A stretch of 53,354 bases of DNA from Johnsonella sp. (GTDB lineage Bacteria; Bacillota; Clostridia; Lachnospirales; Lachnospiraceae). This document shows positions 34,470-42,481 of this stretch, piece after piece; position 1 is the first letter of the stretch, and each line of letters begins with the position of its first letter. A model generated the notes under the pieces. The model was given only the letters and a program-made list of their open reading frames with translations, did no database searches and was not told the DNA's origin. The stretch spans positions 1-53,354 of the forward strand of contig JAUMWW010000013.1 of the NCBI GenBank assembly GCA_030529445.1, given 5' to 3'. The translations under genes and the position numbers were made by a program.

Positions 34470-34638
34470 TGTTTTCCTCTTTCTTAGCGCTTGAAATATT
34501 CTCGCTTCCTGCCTGTGCGGCTTTTTTCGCCTCTTTATGATCTCTGAATTTCTTGCCTGCAAGCACGCCCGCGATAATCAAGACTCCATAAAACAAAGCC
34601 TTGACAAAGGTAATGATGATTTGATGAAGGATTGCCAT
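34462..34638 (-). CDS. Small single-span membrane protein (58 aa) coupled to alaS
   Basis: The 58-residue product has a hydrophobic segment at about residues 5-27 (HQIIITFVKALFYGVLIIAG), then a short, strongly charged, Lys/Glu-rich cytoplasmic-type tail. The gene has a good ribosome-binding site (GAGGTG, 5-6 nt before ATG 34638) and its own extended -10 promoter, so it looks real despite its size. Its stop overlaps the start of alaS by 8 bases. I do not recognise a family. It could be a small membrane protein, or a leader whose translation delivers ribosomes to alaS; only 1 of its first 15 codons is Ala, so a classical Ala-attenuator peptide is not indicated. Confidence 0.7.
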   Translation of the reverse strand: MAILHQIIITFVKALFYGVLIIAGVLAGKKFRDHKEAKKAAQAGSENISSAKKEENNE

Positions 34639-34667
34639 GATATCACCTCACAGTATAAATTTGTACA

Positions 34668-34696
34668 ATTATAGCATAGATTTTGGTTCAGGTAAA
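34668..34696 (-). promoter_or_regulatory. Extended -10 promoter for the small ORF and alaS
   Basis: On the minus strand a perfect TATAAT (34668-34673) is preceded by TGC (extended -10), with a weak -35 TTTACC (34691-34696) at 17 bases. It lies about 30 bases upstream of the 58-residue ORF. Confidence 0.72.
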
Positions 34697-34710
34697 ACCT
34701 GTTTTTTGCG

Positions 34711-34750
34711 AAAATAAATAGGCAGCCTAAGCATTTTTCTTAAGCTGCCC
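34711..34750 (-). terminator. Terminator after coaE
   Basis: On the minus strand GGCAGCTTAAG pairs with CTTAGGCTGCC (with one bulge) around a short A-rich loop, followed by TATTTATTTT. It closes the fbp-polA-coaE transcript just before the alaS promoter. Confidence 0.75.
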
Positions 34751-34755
34751 TCTTT

Positions 34756-35382
34756 TTAAAACAATGCTTTGATCCGGCTTGCGATATCTTCCCTGCTCTG
34801 TCCGTTATCGATCTCCAGATCGCAGTACGCCCTGTATTCCTCCTCGCTCGGCTGGTTTTCCATAATCCTCAATGTTTTTTCTCTCGAATAATTCCTTTCC
34901 TGTGCAAGCCTCTCTATCCTGCTCTCCCGATCCGCATAAATATAAATTTTCCGATCAAAGAGCTCATCCAGCTCCGGCATAAGAAGAGCCGCCTCCACCG
35001 CGATCAGCGGTTTTACAAAATTCTGCCGCCTTTTTTCCTCTTTCTCTTCTTTTAGCGCATTTTCCGAATCCGCCGAAATGTGCCGGATTTCTTCTACGAT
35101 CCTTTCTCTTACCAGAGGATGGATCTTCTCGTTGAGTGCGGCAAGAAGCAAGCTGTTTTGGAAAAGGATTTCACCCATCCTCTTTCTGTTCAGGCTCCCG
35201 TCTTCATTTAAGACCTCTTCTCCGAGCAGGGAAAGAACGATGCGATATCCCTCTTCTCCGGGCAGATAGAGTGCGTGTGCGATCTTGTCCGCCTCAATGA
35301 TATGGGCTTTGTATTCTTCCTTCAATATATTCAGAACCGTGCTCTTGCCTGAGCCGATTCCGCCGAAAATCCCTATAATCAT
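34756..35382 (-). CDS. coaE: Dephospho-CoA kinase
   Basis: CoaE (208 residues) adds the 3'-phosphate in the final step of CoA synthesis. The P-loop is at the N-terminus (MIIGIFGGIGSGKSTV), followed by EADKIAHALY and the helical lid. ATG 35382 is 10 nt from AAGGAG; a GTG two codons earlier is possible and would add two residues. It follows polA by 66 nt, an association common in Firmicutes, and is closed by a terminator. Confidence 0.95.
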   Translation of the reverse strand: MIIGIFGGIGSGKSTVLNILKEEYKAHIIEADKIAHALYLPGEEGYRIVLSLLGEEVLNEDGSLNRKRMGEILFQNSLLLAALNEKIHPLVRERIVEEIRHISADSENALKEEKEEKRRQNFVKPLIAVEAALLMPELDELFDRKIYIYADRESRIERLAQERNYSREKTLRIMENQPSEEEYRAYCDLEIDNGQSREDIASRIKALF

Positions 35383-35408
35383 CCCCACTCTTCTCCTTCC
35401 CGAAGCAA

Positions 35409-35438
35409 TGCCGCCCCCAGCTCTCCCCGAGGGCGGCA
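35409..35438 (-). other. GC-rich hairpin between polA and coaE
   Basis: TGCCGCCC pairs perfectly with GGGCGGCA around a 14-base loop. No T-run follows on the minus strand, so it may act as an mRNA stability or processing hairpin, not a terminator. Confidence 0.55.
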
Positions 35439-35448
35439 GCATCCGATC

Positions 35449-38091
35449 TTATTTTGCCTTAAGCCAGGTTTCTCCTATCTTTGCCTCCACTTCGAGGGCA
35501 ACCTTGAGCTTAGCCGCATTTTTCATCTTTTCCTCGACCAGCAGCCGGATTTTTTCAGCTTCTTCCTTTTTCACCTCAATAAGAAGCTCATCATGCACCT
35601 GCAACACGATTTTGGCATCCGCATTGATTCTGCGCAGCTCTCTGTCCACATCCAGCATCGCTTTCTTCATGATATCCGCCGCGCTTCCCTGAATGGGAGA
35701 ATTCATCGCCACCCTGTCTCCGAAGGCTCTCTGATTAAAGTTGGAGCTTTTTATTTCGGGGATAGGGCGGATTCTTCCGTAAAGCGTGCTTACGAATCCC
35801 TCTTCCTTCGCCTTTTTTACCTGCATATCCAGAAAACGTTTCACTTTCGGATAGGTCCTAAAATAATTATTGATATATTCGAGCGCTTCCTTTCTGCTGA
35901 TGCTCAGATCCTCCGAAAGACTGAATGCCGAAATTCCGTATACCACTCCGAAATTTACCGCCTTCGCGTTTCGCCTCTGCAAGGGAGTCACCTCTTCAAT
36001 CGGCACATGAAAGACCTGGGAAGCGGTCGCCGCATGAATATCCAGAGACTGCTGATAGCTCTCAATCAGATTTTCATCCTCGGAAAGAGAGGCAAGAACC
36101 CTCAGCTCGATTTGCGAATAATCCGCATCGACAAAGAGATATCCCTCCTTCGGCACGAAAATATCTCTGATCCGGCTTCCCATCTCCGTCCTGATCGGTA
36201 TGTTCTGAAGATTCGGTTCCGTTGAGGAAATGCGCCCGGTGGCGGTGATCGTCTGATTAAAGCTTCCGTGGATCCTCCCGTCTTCGGCAATATAGGAAGA
36301 AAGCCCGAGCGCATAGGTGGAGTGCAGCTTGCTCAGCTGCCTGTATTTTAATATGCTTTTCACTACGGGATAATCCGGTGCCAGCTTATCCAGCACGTCC
36401 ACCGCGGTCGAATAACCGGTCTTCGTCTTTTTTCCTCCCGGCATTCCGAGTTTTCCGAAAAGAATCTCTCCAAGCTGCTTCGGAGAGTTGATATTAAATT
36501 CCTCTCCCGTCTTTTCATAGATTTCTTTTTCCGTCTGAAGAATATATCCCTCCAACTCCTGTGCATATTGCGCAAGCGCCTCCCTGTCTATTCCTATCCC
36601 CGCCTCTTCCATTCTCGCAAGCGCATAGACCAGAGGAAGCTCAATATCCTCATAGAGCTCTTTCATCCCCAGTTCCTCGAGCTTCTTAAGCACCTTCGGG
36701 GCGGCAAGAAAAATTGTCTGCGCCTGGGCGGCAAAGAAGCGCTTTGCCTCCTCTTCCCCCTCAAGCAGCTTGGAAAGCAGAGATCCCTTCCCGAAAAGAT
36801 CCGCAGCCGAGGAAAGATTGATCCGCAAAAAATCTCTTGCGATATCGACCGTCTCATAGCTGTCCTTCAAGGGATTGTTCAGATACGCCGCAAGGGAAAT
36901 ATCGAGCAGATTTTTTCGCTCCTCCAAAGAAAGCGCCTTGACCAAGGGCTTTAATTCCCGTATATAAAGAGTTTTTTCGCTCCTGATCAGCTCGCAAAGA
37001 AGCTCTTCTATTTCCTCTCCGCTCAAAAACTCGCCTTTCAGCAGCAAAAAAACCTTTTCTTCCGAAAAAGAAAGCGCCGCCGCGGCGAGGGAAGCCCCCT
37101 CTTCATAGAGGAGGTCAAGAGCAAGTTCTTTCTCCTGCGCAAGAGATTTTAATGCCGCCTGAGCAGCCCTCCTCTCCTTAAAGAGCTCATACTCGACCTC
37201 TGCCCGGTTGGTATCGGCAATCAGCCCGGTATCAAAGCGCCTGAGCATCGATTTAAATTCAAGTTCCTGCACCAGTTTCAGGCTTTCTGCATTATAGAGG
37301 GATTTGATTTCCATCTCCTCCAAACTTGTCTCGATCGGCGCATCGAGCTTGATCGTGGCAAGGAGTTTTGAAAACTCGGCGCTCTCATAATGCTCCGCCA
37401 GGGCTTTTGCGGCTCTGGGCGGCTTGATCTCCTCCACATGTCTGTATGCGTTTTCTATGCTTCGGTATTCCTTGATGATTGCGGTTGCCGTCTTTTCGCC
37501 GATGGATTTGACGCCCGGAATATTATCCGAAGGATCTCCCATCAATGCCTTGACATCGATAAACTCCTTCGGACTGACCTGATACTCCTGCTTTACATCC
37601 TCGGGATAATAATCCCTGACCTCCGTTCTTCCCTTTGAGGTCTTGGGAATGCGGATTTTGATCTGCGTATCGGCAAGCTGCAAAAGATCCCTGTCTCCGG
37701 AAACGACGGAAACATGCAGATTTTCCCCCGCATAACGCTTTGCAATCGTTCCGATCACATCATCCGCCTCATAGCCTTCACAGCTTAAAACGGGAATCTG
37801 CATGGCGCCGAGCACCCGCTTCATCAAGCCGACCTGCTCGATCAGCTCCCCCGGCATTTCCTTTCTGGTCGCCTTATATTCCTCATAAAGCTTATGCCGA
37901 AAGGTGGGAAGGGGAAGATCGAAAGCAACGGCAAGGTAATCGGCTTCCTCCTCATCCAATATCTTAAACATAATATTCATGAACCCGTAGACCGCATTGG
38001 TATGAAGCCCCGCGCTGTTTGTCAGCGGAGGGACCCCGTAGAATGCCCTGTTTAAAATGCTGTGCCCGTCGATCAATACAAGTTTTTTCAA
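35449..38091 (-). CDS. polA: DNA polymerase I
   Basis: PolI of 880 residues for Okazaki-fragment maturation and repair. Residues 1-290 are the 5'-3' flap nuclease (GYEADDVIG; DPSDNIPGV). The 3'-5' exonuclease region looks inactive: the DxE motif is replaced by DLL near residue 326, and the AAEDAD segment reads AAQAQT. Polymerase motifs A (DYSQIELRVLA), B (RRNAKAVNFGVVYGIS) and C (VHDELLIE) are intact. The start is TTG 38091: GGAGG is 9 nt upstream, the sequence then matches the PolI N-terminus (KKLVLIDGHSILNRAF), and there is no ATG nearby. It begins 2 nt after the zinc-finger gene's stop. Confidence 0.96.
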   Translation of the reverse strand: MKKLVLIDGHSILNRAFYGVPPLTNSAGLHTNAVYGFMNIMFKILDEEEADYLAVAFDLPLPTFRHKLYEEYKATRKEMPGELIEQVGLMKRVLGAMQIPVLSCEGYEADDVIGTIAKRYAGENLHVSVVSGDRDLLQLADTQIKIRIPKTSKGRTEVRDYYPEDVKQEYQVSPKEFIDVKALMGDPSDNIPGVKSIGEKTATAIIKEYRSIENAYRHVEEIKPPRAAKALAEHYESAEFSKLLATIKLDAPIETSLEEMEIKSLYNAESLKLVQELEFKSMLRRFDTGLIADTNRAEVEYELFKERRAAQAALKSLAQEKELALDLLYEEGASLAAAALSFSEEKVFLLLKGEFLSGEEIEELLCELIRSEKTLYIRELKPLVKALSLEERKNLLDISLAAYLNNPLKDSYETVDIARDFLRINLSSAADLFGKGSLLSKLLEGEEEAKRFFAAQAQTIFLAAPKVLKKLEELGMKELYEDIELPLVYALARMEEAGIGIDREALAQYAQELEGYILQTEKEIYEKTGEEFNINSPKQLGEILFGKLGMPGGKKTKTGYSTAVDVLDKLAPDYPVVKSILKYRQLSKLHSTYALGLSSYIAEDGRIHGSFNQTITATGRISSTEPNLQNIPIRTEMGSRIRDIFVPKEGYLFVDADYSQIELRVLASLSEDENLIESYQQSLDIHAATASQVFHVPIEEVTPLQRRNAKAVNFGVVYGISAFSLSEDLSISRKEALEYINNYFRTYPKVKRFLDMQVKKAKEEGFVSTLYGRIRPIPEIKSSNFNQRAFGDRVAMNSPIQGSAADIMKKAMLDVDRELRRINADAKIVLQVHDELLIEVKKEEAEKIRLLVEEKMKNAAKLKVALEVEAKIGETWLKAK

Positions 38092-38093
38092 TC

Positions 38094-38456
38094 TTATCTT
38101 CCTCCAAATCCTATATTCCAAATCCGAAGCTGCAAAAGCAGCATAATAATGAGCCCCGTAATCACTAAAGTATTCAGGGCGTAGTACATGATTTTTGCCG
38201 TCCTTACGGCTCTGAGCCTGCGATAGGATGCCTCGATTCTCTCCCTCAAGGCATCCGATATGCTCAGTCCGGTTCTTTGCTGCGTCTCTTTTAAGCCGAT
38301 TTCTATCGCAAAATATAAATCCAGCTCCTCTTTGCAGCTGGGGCATTGCCTGATATGCTCCAAAAACTCTTCCGTCTCCGCATTATCAAGCTCCCCGTGA
38401 ATATAGGGAAGAACCCGCTTCAGATTTTTCTTGCATTCAATCTTTTTTAAATCCAT
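38094..38456 (-). CDS. Orphan zinc-finger (zf-HC2-like) single-span membrane protein
   Basis: The 120-residue product resembles the N-terminal anti-sigma domain of ECF anti-sigma factors: KRVLPYIHGELDNAETEEF is followed by HIRQCPSC, the H-x3-C-x2-C zinc motif. One transmembrane helix lies near residues 90-110 (YALNTLVITGLIIMLLLQL) with almost nothing beyond it, so there is no external sensor domain. No ECF sigma gene is adjacent. The ATG overlaps the fbp stop by one base and the 3' end carries the polA ribosome-binding site, so it is embedded between the two. It may act on a sigma factor elsewhere or have a different membrane role. Confidence 0.72.
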   Translation of the reverse strand: MDLKKIECKKNLKRVLPYIHGELDNAETEEFLEHIRQCPSCKEELDLYFAIEIGLKETQQRTGLSISDALRERIEASYRRLRAVRTAKIMYYALNTLVITGLIIMLLLQLRIWNIGFGGR

Positions 38457-40396
38457 CAGGTATTGCTTTTCTCCTTAATGATGCCTTTCTGATAAGCAAG
38501 CGTAAGCTCTTTCAAATCCGCAATCCGTACGCTTAGCTCCTTTCCTCTGTCCGTATCCCCGACCAAAATCCTTTTTCTCATCTTTTCGGTGATAAATACC
38601 TTCGGCGTGCTGTCCTCCTCCGGATTAAAGGGCTTATGCTCCGCAAGCGCAAGATTGTTTGAATTGAAAATCAATGTATAGCCGGCAATTCCCGTTTTTT
38701 TCTGGTATGCCTTTGAAAGACCTCCGTCTATGATATAGAGCTTGCCTCCCGCCTTGATAGGAGATTCTCCTTCCTTTATCTTTACCGGAATATGTCCGTT
38801 TATAATATGGCCGTTCTCGGCAGAGAGTCCGAATTCTTCAAAGATTATATCACAATATTGCTCCTGCTGCGATAATTTATAATAAGGATTCATCAGCTCC
38901 TTTCTGACCTCGGGATCTTCCACGAAATAGTTTTCAAAGGTTTTCATCGCATCCTTTCCGAAGAGAGGGGATTTTGCGCCGCACCAGAGGTAATACATCA
39001 GATCTCTTGCGCTATGCTTCTTGGGATCCTTCTCCGGAAGAAAATACGCCTGTTTGATTCTCTTTTCAAAATAATCCATGAGTTCCCTTCCCACATAGAA
39101 TTTTTTATCCACCTCTATGCCGTCGAAGCTTCCGTCCGCATTCATCGGAATGCAGCCGTGGAAGAGAAGGTTGGAATTATACTTCAGATATAGGCTGCCG
39201 TGCGAATAGATGAATTGAATATGCTTATGCAGCATGGGGCTGTGCTTAAAGCTCATCAGCAAAGTCTTCATCAGCTCCTTTTCCTCTTTGCTGAATTTAT
39301 AGGGATCTTTTGGATCAATGGTCGGGAAATTGGTATCCAGCAGAGGATAATCCTTTCCCTTGATCTTCACCGTACCCTTTTCAAAATCGATCTTATCCAG
39401 AAGCAGTCTTTCATCCATCTTATATTCCGGATGGCGCTTGATGATTTCTCCCTCCGCCTTAAACATCATGATCGCAATCGCCTTATGCATCTTCGCCGCA
39501 AGAGTGGGCTCCACCTCGTCGAAGACGTTTTCATCCAGGATATGGGGACGGAATCTCGTGCAGGGATCGTCCTTATAAATCTGAGAGGCAAACATCGAAA
39601 GCGCACGCAGATTCAAGCCGTACCCGTCCTCGAGCAGATCGAAATTATTATAACTGATTCCCACCCTGAGTACGCTGCAGATGCAGGCGAGATTCCCCGC
39701 CGCTGCGCCCATCCACTCGATATCATGATTGCCCCACTGAATATCGATATCCTGGAATTTCATCAATTCCTCCATGATGATATCCGCATGCGGTCCTCTG
39801 TCAAAAATATCCCCGATGATATGGAGATGATCTATGGTCAGCCTCTGAATCAGCCCGCACATTGCGATAATAAATTTATCGCCGACCTGAATATTAATGA
39901 TGGAATGCACGATCTCGCTGTAATATATCCTCTTATTCTCCTCTCTCTGATCCACATGGAGGAGCTCATCTATAATATAGGCAAATTCCGGAGGCATTTT
40001 CTTTCTTACCTTGGAGCGGGTATACTTTGTCGTTACCACCTTCAGAATCTTCACCAAACGATAAATCGTCATGCTGATCCATTCATCGCTGAGCGTTTTG
40101 TCTTCCTCCATTCGGGAAAGCGTTTTTTCCGGGTAATAGATGAGATTGGCAAGCTCGAGTTCCTCCCTCGGCGTAATGATATTGCCGAAGGTATCCTTTA
40201 TCTTATCCCGAATCACTCCCGAACAGCTTTTAAGGATATGCAAAAAAGCTTCATGCTCTCCGTGAAGATCCGAAAAAAAGTATTCCGTCCCCTTCGGCAG
40301 ACCCTGTATGGCGTTCAGATTTATTATCTCGCTTATCGCATCCTTTGCAGAGGGGTACTCTCTGGACATCAGTTTCAGGTAATCAAGATCTCTCAT
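38456..40396 (-). CDS. fbp: Fructose-1,6-bisphosphatase, class III
   Basis: Class III FBPase (Bacillus YydE-type), 646 residues, which removes the 1-phosphate in gluconeogenesis. The metallophosphoesterase motifs are FSDLHGEHEAF near residue 42, then HIIGDIFDRGPHAD and WGNHDIEWMG, and a late HIINGHIPVKIK. Length matches the family, which is larger than class I enzymes. ATG 40396 follows GGAGGTG. It is the first gene of an operon with the zinc-finger gene, polA and coaE. An inverted repeat in the upstream region (40440-40461) may be an operator. Confidence 0.96.
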   Translation of the reverse strand: MRDLDYLKLMSREYPSAKDAISEIINLNAIQGLPKGTEYFFSDLHGEHEAFLHILKSCSGVIRDKIKDTFGNIITPREELELANLIYYPEKTLSRMEEDKTLSDEWISMTIYRLVKILKVVTTKYTRSKVRKKMPPEFAYIIDELLHVDQREENKRIYYSEIVHSIINIQVGDKFIIAMCGLIQRLTIDHLHIIGDIFDRGPHADIIMEELMKFQDIDIQWGNHDIEWMGAAAGNLACICSVLRVGISYNNFDLLEDGYGLNLRALSMFASQIYKDDPCTRFRPHILDENVFDEVEPTLAAKMHKAIAIMMFKAEGEIIKRHPEYKMDERLLLDKIDFEKGTVKIKGKDYPLLDTNFPTIDPKDPYKFSKEEKELMKTLLMSFKHSPMLHKHIQFIYSHGSLYLKYNSNLLFHGCIPMNADGSFDGIEVDKKFYVGRELMDYFEKRIKQAYFLPEKDPKKHSARDLMYYLWCGAKSPLFGKDAMKTFENYFVEDPEVRKELMNPYYKLSQQEQYCDIIFEEFGLSAENGHIINGHIPVKIKEGESPIKAGGKLYIIDGGLSKAYQKKTGIAGYTLIFNSNNLALAEHKPFNPEEDSTPKVFITEKMRKRILVGDTDRGKELSVRIADLKELTLAYQKGIIKEKSNT

Positions 40397-40439
40397 ACAA
40401 CACCTCCGATATAATATATAATTAGAATAATAAAGAATA

Positions 40440-40461
40440 TTGATTTACCCCGAAAAATCAA
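40440..40461. promoter_or_regulatory. Inverted repeat upstream of fbp
   Basis: TTGATTT and AAATCAA form a perfect 7-bp inverted repeat with an 8-base spacer, 44 bases upstream of fbp. A weak minus-strand promoter (TTGTTG, 17 bases, AATATT) overlaps it. It is a candidate operator. Confidence 0.4.
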
Positions 40462-40622
40462 CAAGTTTTTATCGATTTTTTTGAAAAATTACAGAAAATC
40501 AGAGAGGGGTAAGGTCTTGCTATCACCACTTTATAGTAAACTTCATCTAATGTCAATAAAGCGCTCCGATTCTTATGATTTTTATATGATTAAGACAAAA
40601 AAAGAACAAAAATAAAGTATGC

Positions 40623-40651
40623 TTCACTTTAAGTATTTTCTATGATATAAT
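40623..40651 (+). promoter_or_regulatory. Promoter for the cell-wall-binding L,D-transpeptidase
   Basis: TTCACT (40623-40628) and a perfect TATAAT (40646-40651) with TGA immediately before it (extended -10) are spaced 17 bases apart, 42 bases upstream of the gene. Confidence 0.68.
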
Positions 40652-40692
40652 CTTTTGCAATCGTTATCATATTTTATTTAGGAGGAGAAATT

Positions 40693-42375
40693 ATGCGTTT
40701 TAATCATACCGCTACTTTGGCGCTTAGTGCAGCCATGACGGCAGTATTGGGATTGAGCTTACCCTTAAACAGCAATGCCGGCGTCGTACCCGGTCTCCAT
40801 GCCGTCAGCTCTTCTTCTGCGGCGGAAAATAATCAACCCTCTCCCGCAACTCCCGGAAACGGCGAGACCGAAGCTGCGAGCGAAGCGGCAGCCGGACCCG
40901 GGATTCAGAATAATAATACCGCGCAGGAGCCCGTACAGGAAGAACTCACTTCATCCTCTCTTGTTCCGGGCGTGCTCAAAGAAAGCAATGCTCCGGCGGA
41001 TAAGGATCTCGATACCATCGTTGCCGAAGCCGGACTGGATGCGCTGGGAGAAGGAAATACCCCTCCGGATTCCATTCTCGGACAGACGCCGATGTTTCAT
41101 TACGCGTTGAGAAATGCCGCAAATCAGGAGCTTGCCCGTACGGCTTCCGCATTCAATACCTATCTTTATCATAAGGACGGTTTCGCAAGATTTTATCTTG
41201 ATCACGGCGGGATCGGCAGATACTACTGCAGGGTGTATACCGCAGCCCGCGGCTGGTTTCCCTGGCAAAACTCCAAGGAATCCACCCCGAACGATAATGA
41301 TGCCGATAAAATTCAGGCAATCCAGATCAGAGTAAAAGGATATACGGGAGTCCGGGACGATATTTATTATAAGGTTGTCCTCAATGACGGAACCGTGCTG
41401 GATTGGGCTAAGAACGGGCAGACTGCCGGAACCATAGGCACGGATAAGTATATCGTGGCAATTAAGGTCGCGCTTTGGTATAAGGAAAATACCTTCCCGG
41501 AAAAAACCGATCATCTGATGCTTGCTCAGAATTACGAAGGAACCTACCTGGATGAAAACGGGCAGGTACAGTATTCCAAGGCGGACGGCTCGCCCTATAC
41601 CGGATGGGGATTTTTAAATCATACCCAGTATTATTTCAAGGATGGCGTACGCCAGAGCGGATGGCAATATGTCGACGGATATAAATACTATCTCAATGAG
41701 GACGGCAGCGTGGCAAAGGATCTCGAGCCTATCATGGGATTGCCCGGAGACTATCAGATCAAATATAATAAGGATACCGCTACGATGTATGTGATGGCAA
41801 AGGACGGAGCCAACGGATATATCATTCCTTATAAGACCTTTATGTCCAGCTGCGGCCCCGATACGCCGATCGGCACCTTCCGGATCTATGCGAAATACAG
41901 ATGGAAATTCATGCATGACGATATTTACTGTCAGTATCTGAATCGCTTTAAGGACGGCTTTATCATTCATTCTCTGATTTATTACGATGAGCCCAGCTCC
42001 TATGCTCTCGACCCCGCTTCCTATAATCAGATCGATGATGCAATATCCGGAGGCTGCTTACGCCTCAGAGCCGGAGATGCCGCATGGGTATTCCATAATG
42101 CTCCTTCCGGCACGCCGGTAATCGTCTATCATGATAAATGGAATAAGGGTCCCATAGAAAAAGATGCCATCGAGCAGCCGATTCCGCTCACCAATACCTA
42201 TAAGGATGCGGCGGATCCTACCGATCCTCTGATCGTGCAGAAGCGCCAGCAGGAAGAAGCGGCGGCTCAGGCGGCGGCAGCGCAGGCGGCAGAGGCGGAA
42301 AGAGCGGCGCAGGAAGCGGCACAAAGCAGCGCAGAATCCGCAGAAACGCAGGTTGAAAGCCATCCGCAAAACTAA
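40693..42375 (+). CDS. Secreted L,D-transpeptidase with ChW-like and cell-wall-binding repeats
   Basis: The 560-residue secreted protein has a signal peptide (residues 1-29). A Ser/Pro/Ala linker extends to about 130, followed by two ChW-like repeats (154-263; GWFPWQNS and AGTIGTDKYIVAIKVAL). Two cell-wall-binding repeats lie near 300-340 (TGWGFLNHTQYYFKDG, SGWQYVDGYKYYLNEDG). The YkuD domain spans about 350-475, followed by a Lys/Gln/Ala-rich tail. The catalytic Cys is Cys455, in SGGCLRL, where the family usually has SHGC; the upstream His426 is present. The enzyme would make 3-3 cross-links or attach proteins if active. AGGAGGAG precedes ATG 40693. Confidence 0.87.
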   Translation: MRFNHTATLALSAAMTAVLGLSLPLNSNAGVVPGLHAVSSSSAAENNQPSPATPGNGETEAASEAAAGPGIQNNNTAQEPVQEELTSSSLVPGVLKESNAPADKDLDTIVAEAGLDALGEGNTPPDSILGQTPMFHYALRNAANQELARTASAFNTYLYHKDGFARFYLDHGGIGRYYCRVYTAARGWFPWQNSKESTPNDNDADKIQAIQIRVKGYTGVRDDIYYKVVLNDGTVLDWAKNGQTAGTIGTDKYIVAIKVALWYKENTFPEKTDHLMLAQNYEGTYLDENGQVQYSKADGSPYTGWGFLNHTQYYFKDGVRQSGWQYVDGYKYYLNEDGSVAKDLEPIMGLPGDYQIKYNKDTATMYVMAKDGANGYIIPYKTFMSSCGPDTPIGTFRIYAKYRWKFMHDDIYCQYLNRFKDGFIIHSLIYYDEPSSYALDPASYNQIDDAISGGCLRLRAGDAAWVFHNAPSGTPVIVYHDKWNKGPIEKDAIEQPIPLTNTYKDAADPTDPLIVQKRQQEEAAAQAAAAQAAEAERAAQEAAQSSAESAETQVESHPQN

Positions 42376-42426
42376 ATGCGGATATCGGTCTTCGTCTTGC
42401 GCTTTCCCGACAAGATAAACATTCAA

Positions 42427-42477
42427 AAAATCCCTTATGTTTTCGGAGGAGTTTTTCCCGAAAACATAAGGGATTTT
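42427..42477. terminator. Bidirectional terminator, 20-bp perfect stem
   Basis: AAAATCCCTTATGTTTTCGG pairs perfectly with its complement at 42458-42477 across an 11-base loop, giving A/U-flanked ends on both strands. It lies between the plus-strand L,D-transpeptidase and the minus-strand ECF gene. Confidence 0.85.
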
Positions 42478-42481
42478 CAGT

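Noticed and set aside
39200-40414. 404-codon plus-strand frame opposite fbp
   Set aside because: It is antisense to class III FBPase over its whole length with no start signal.
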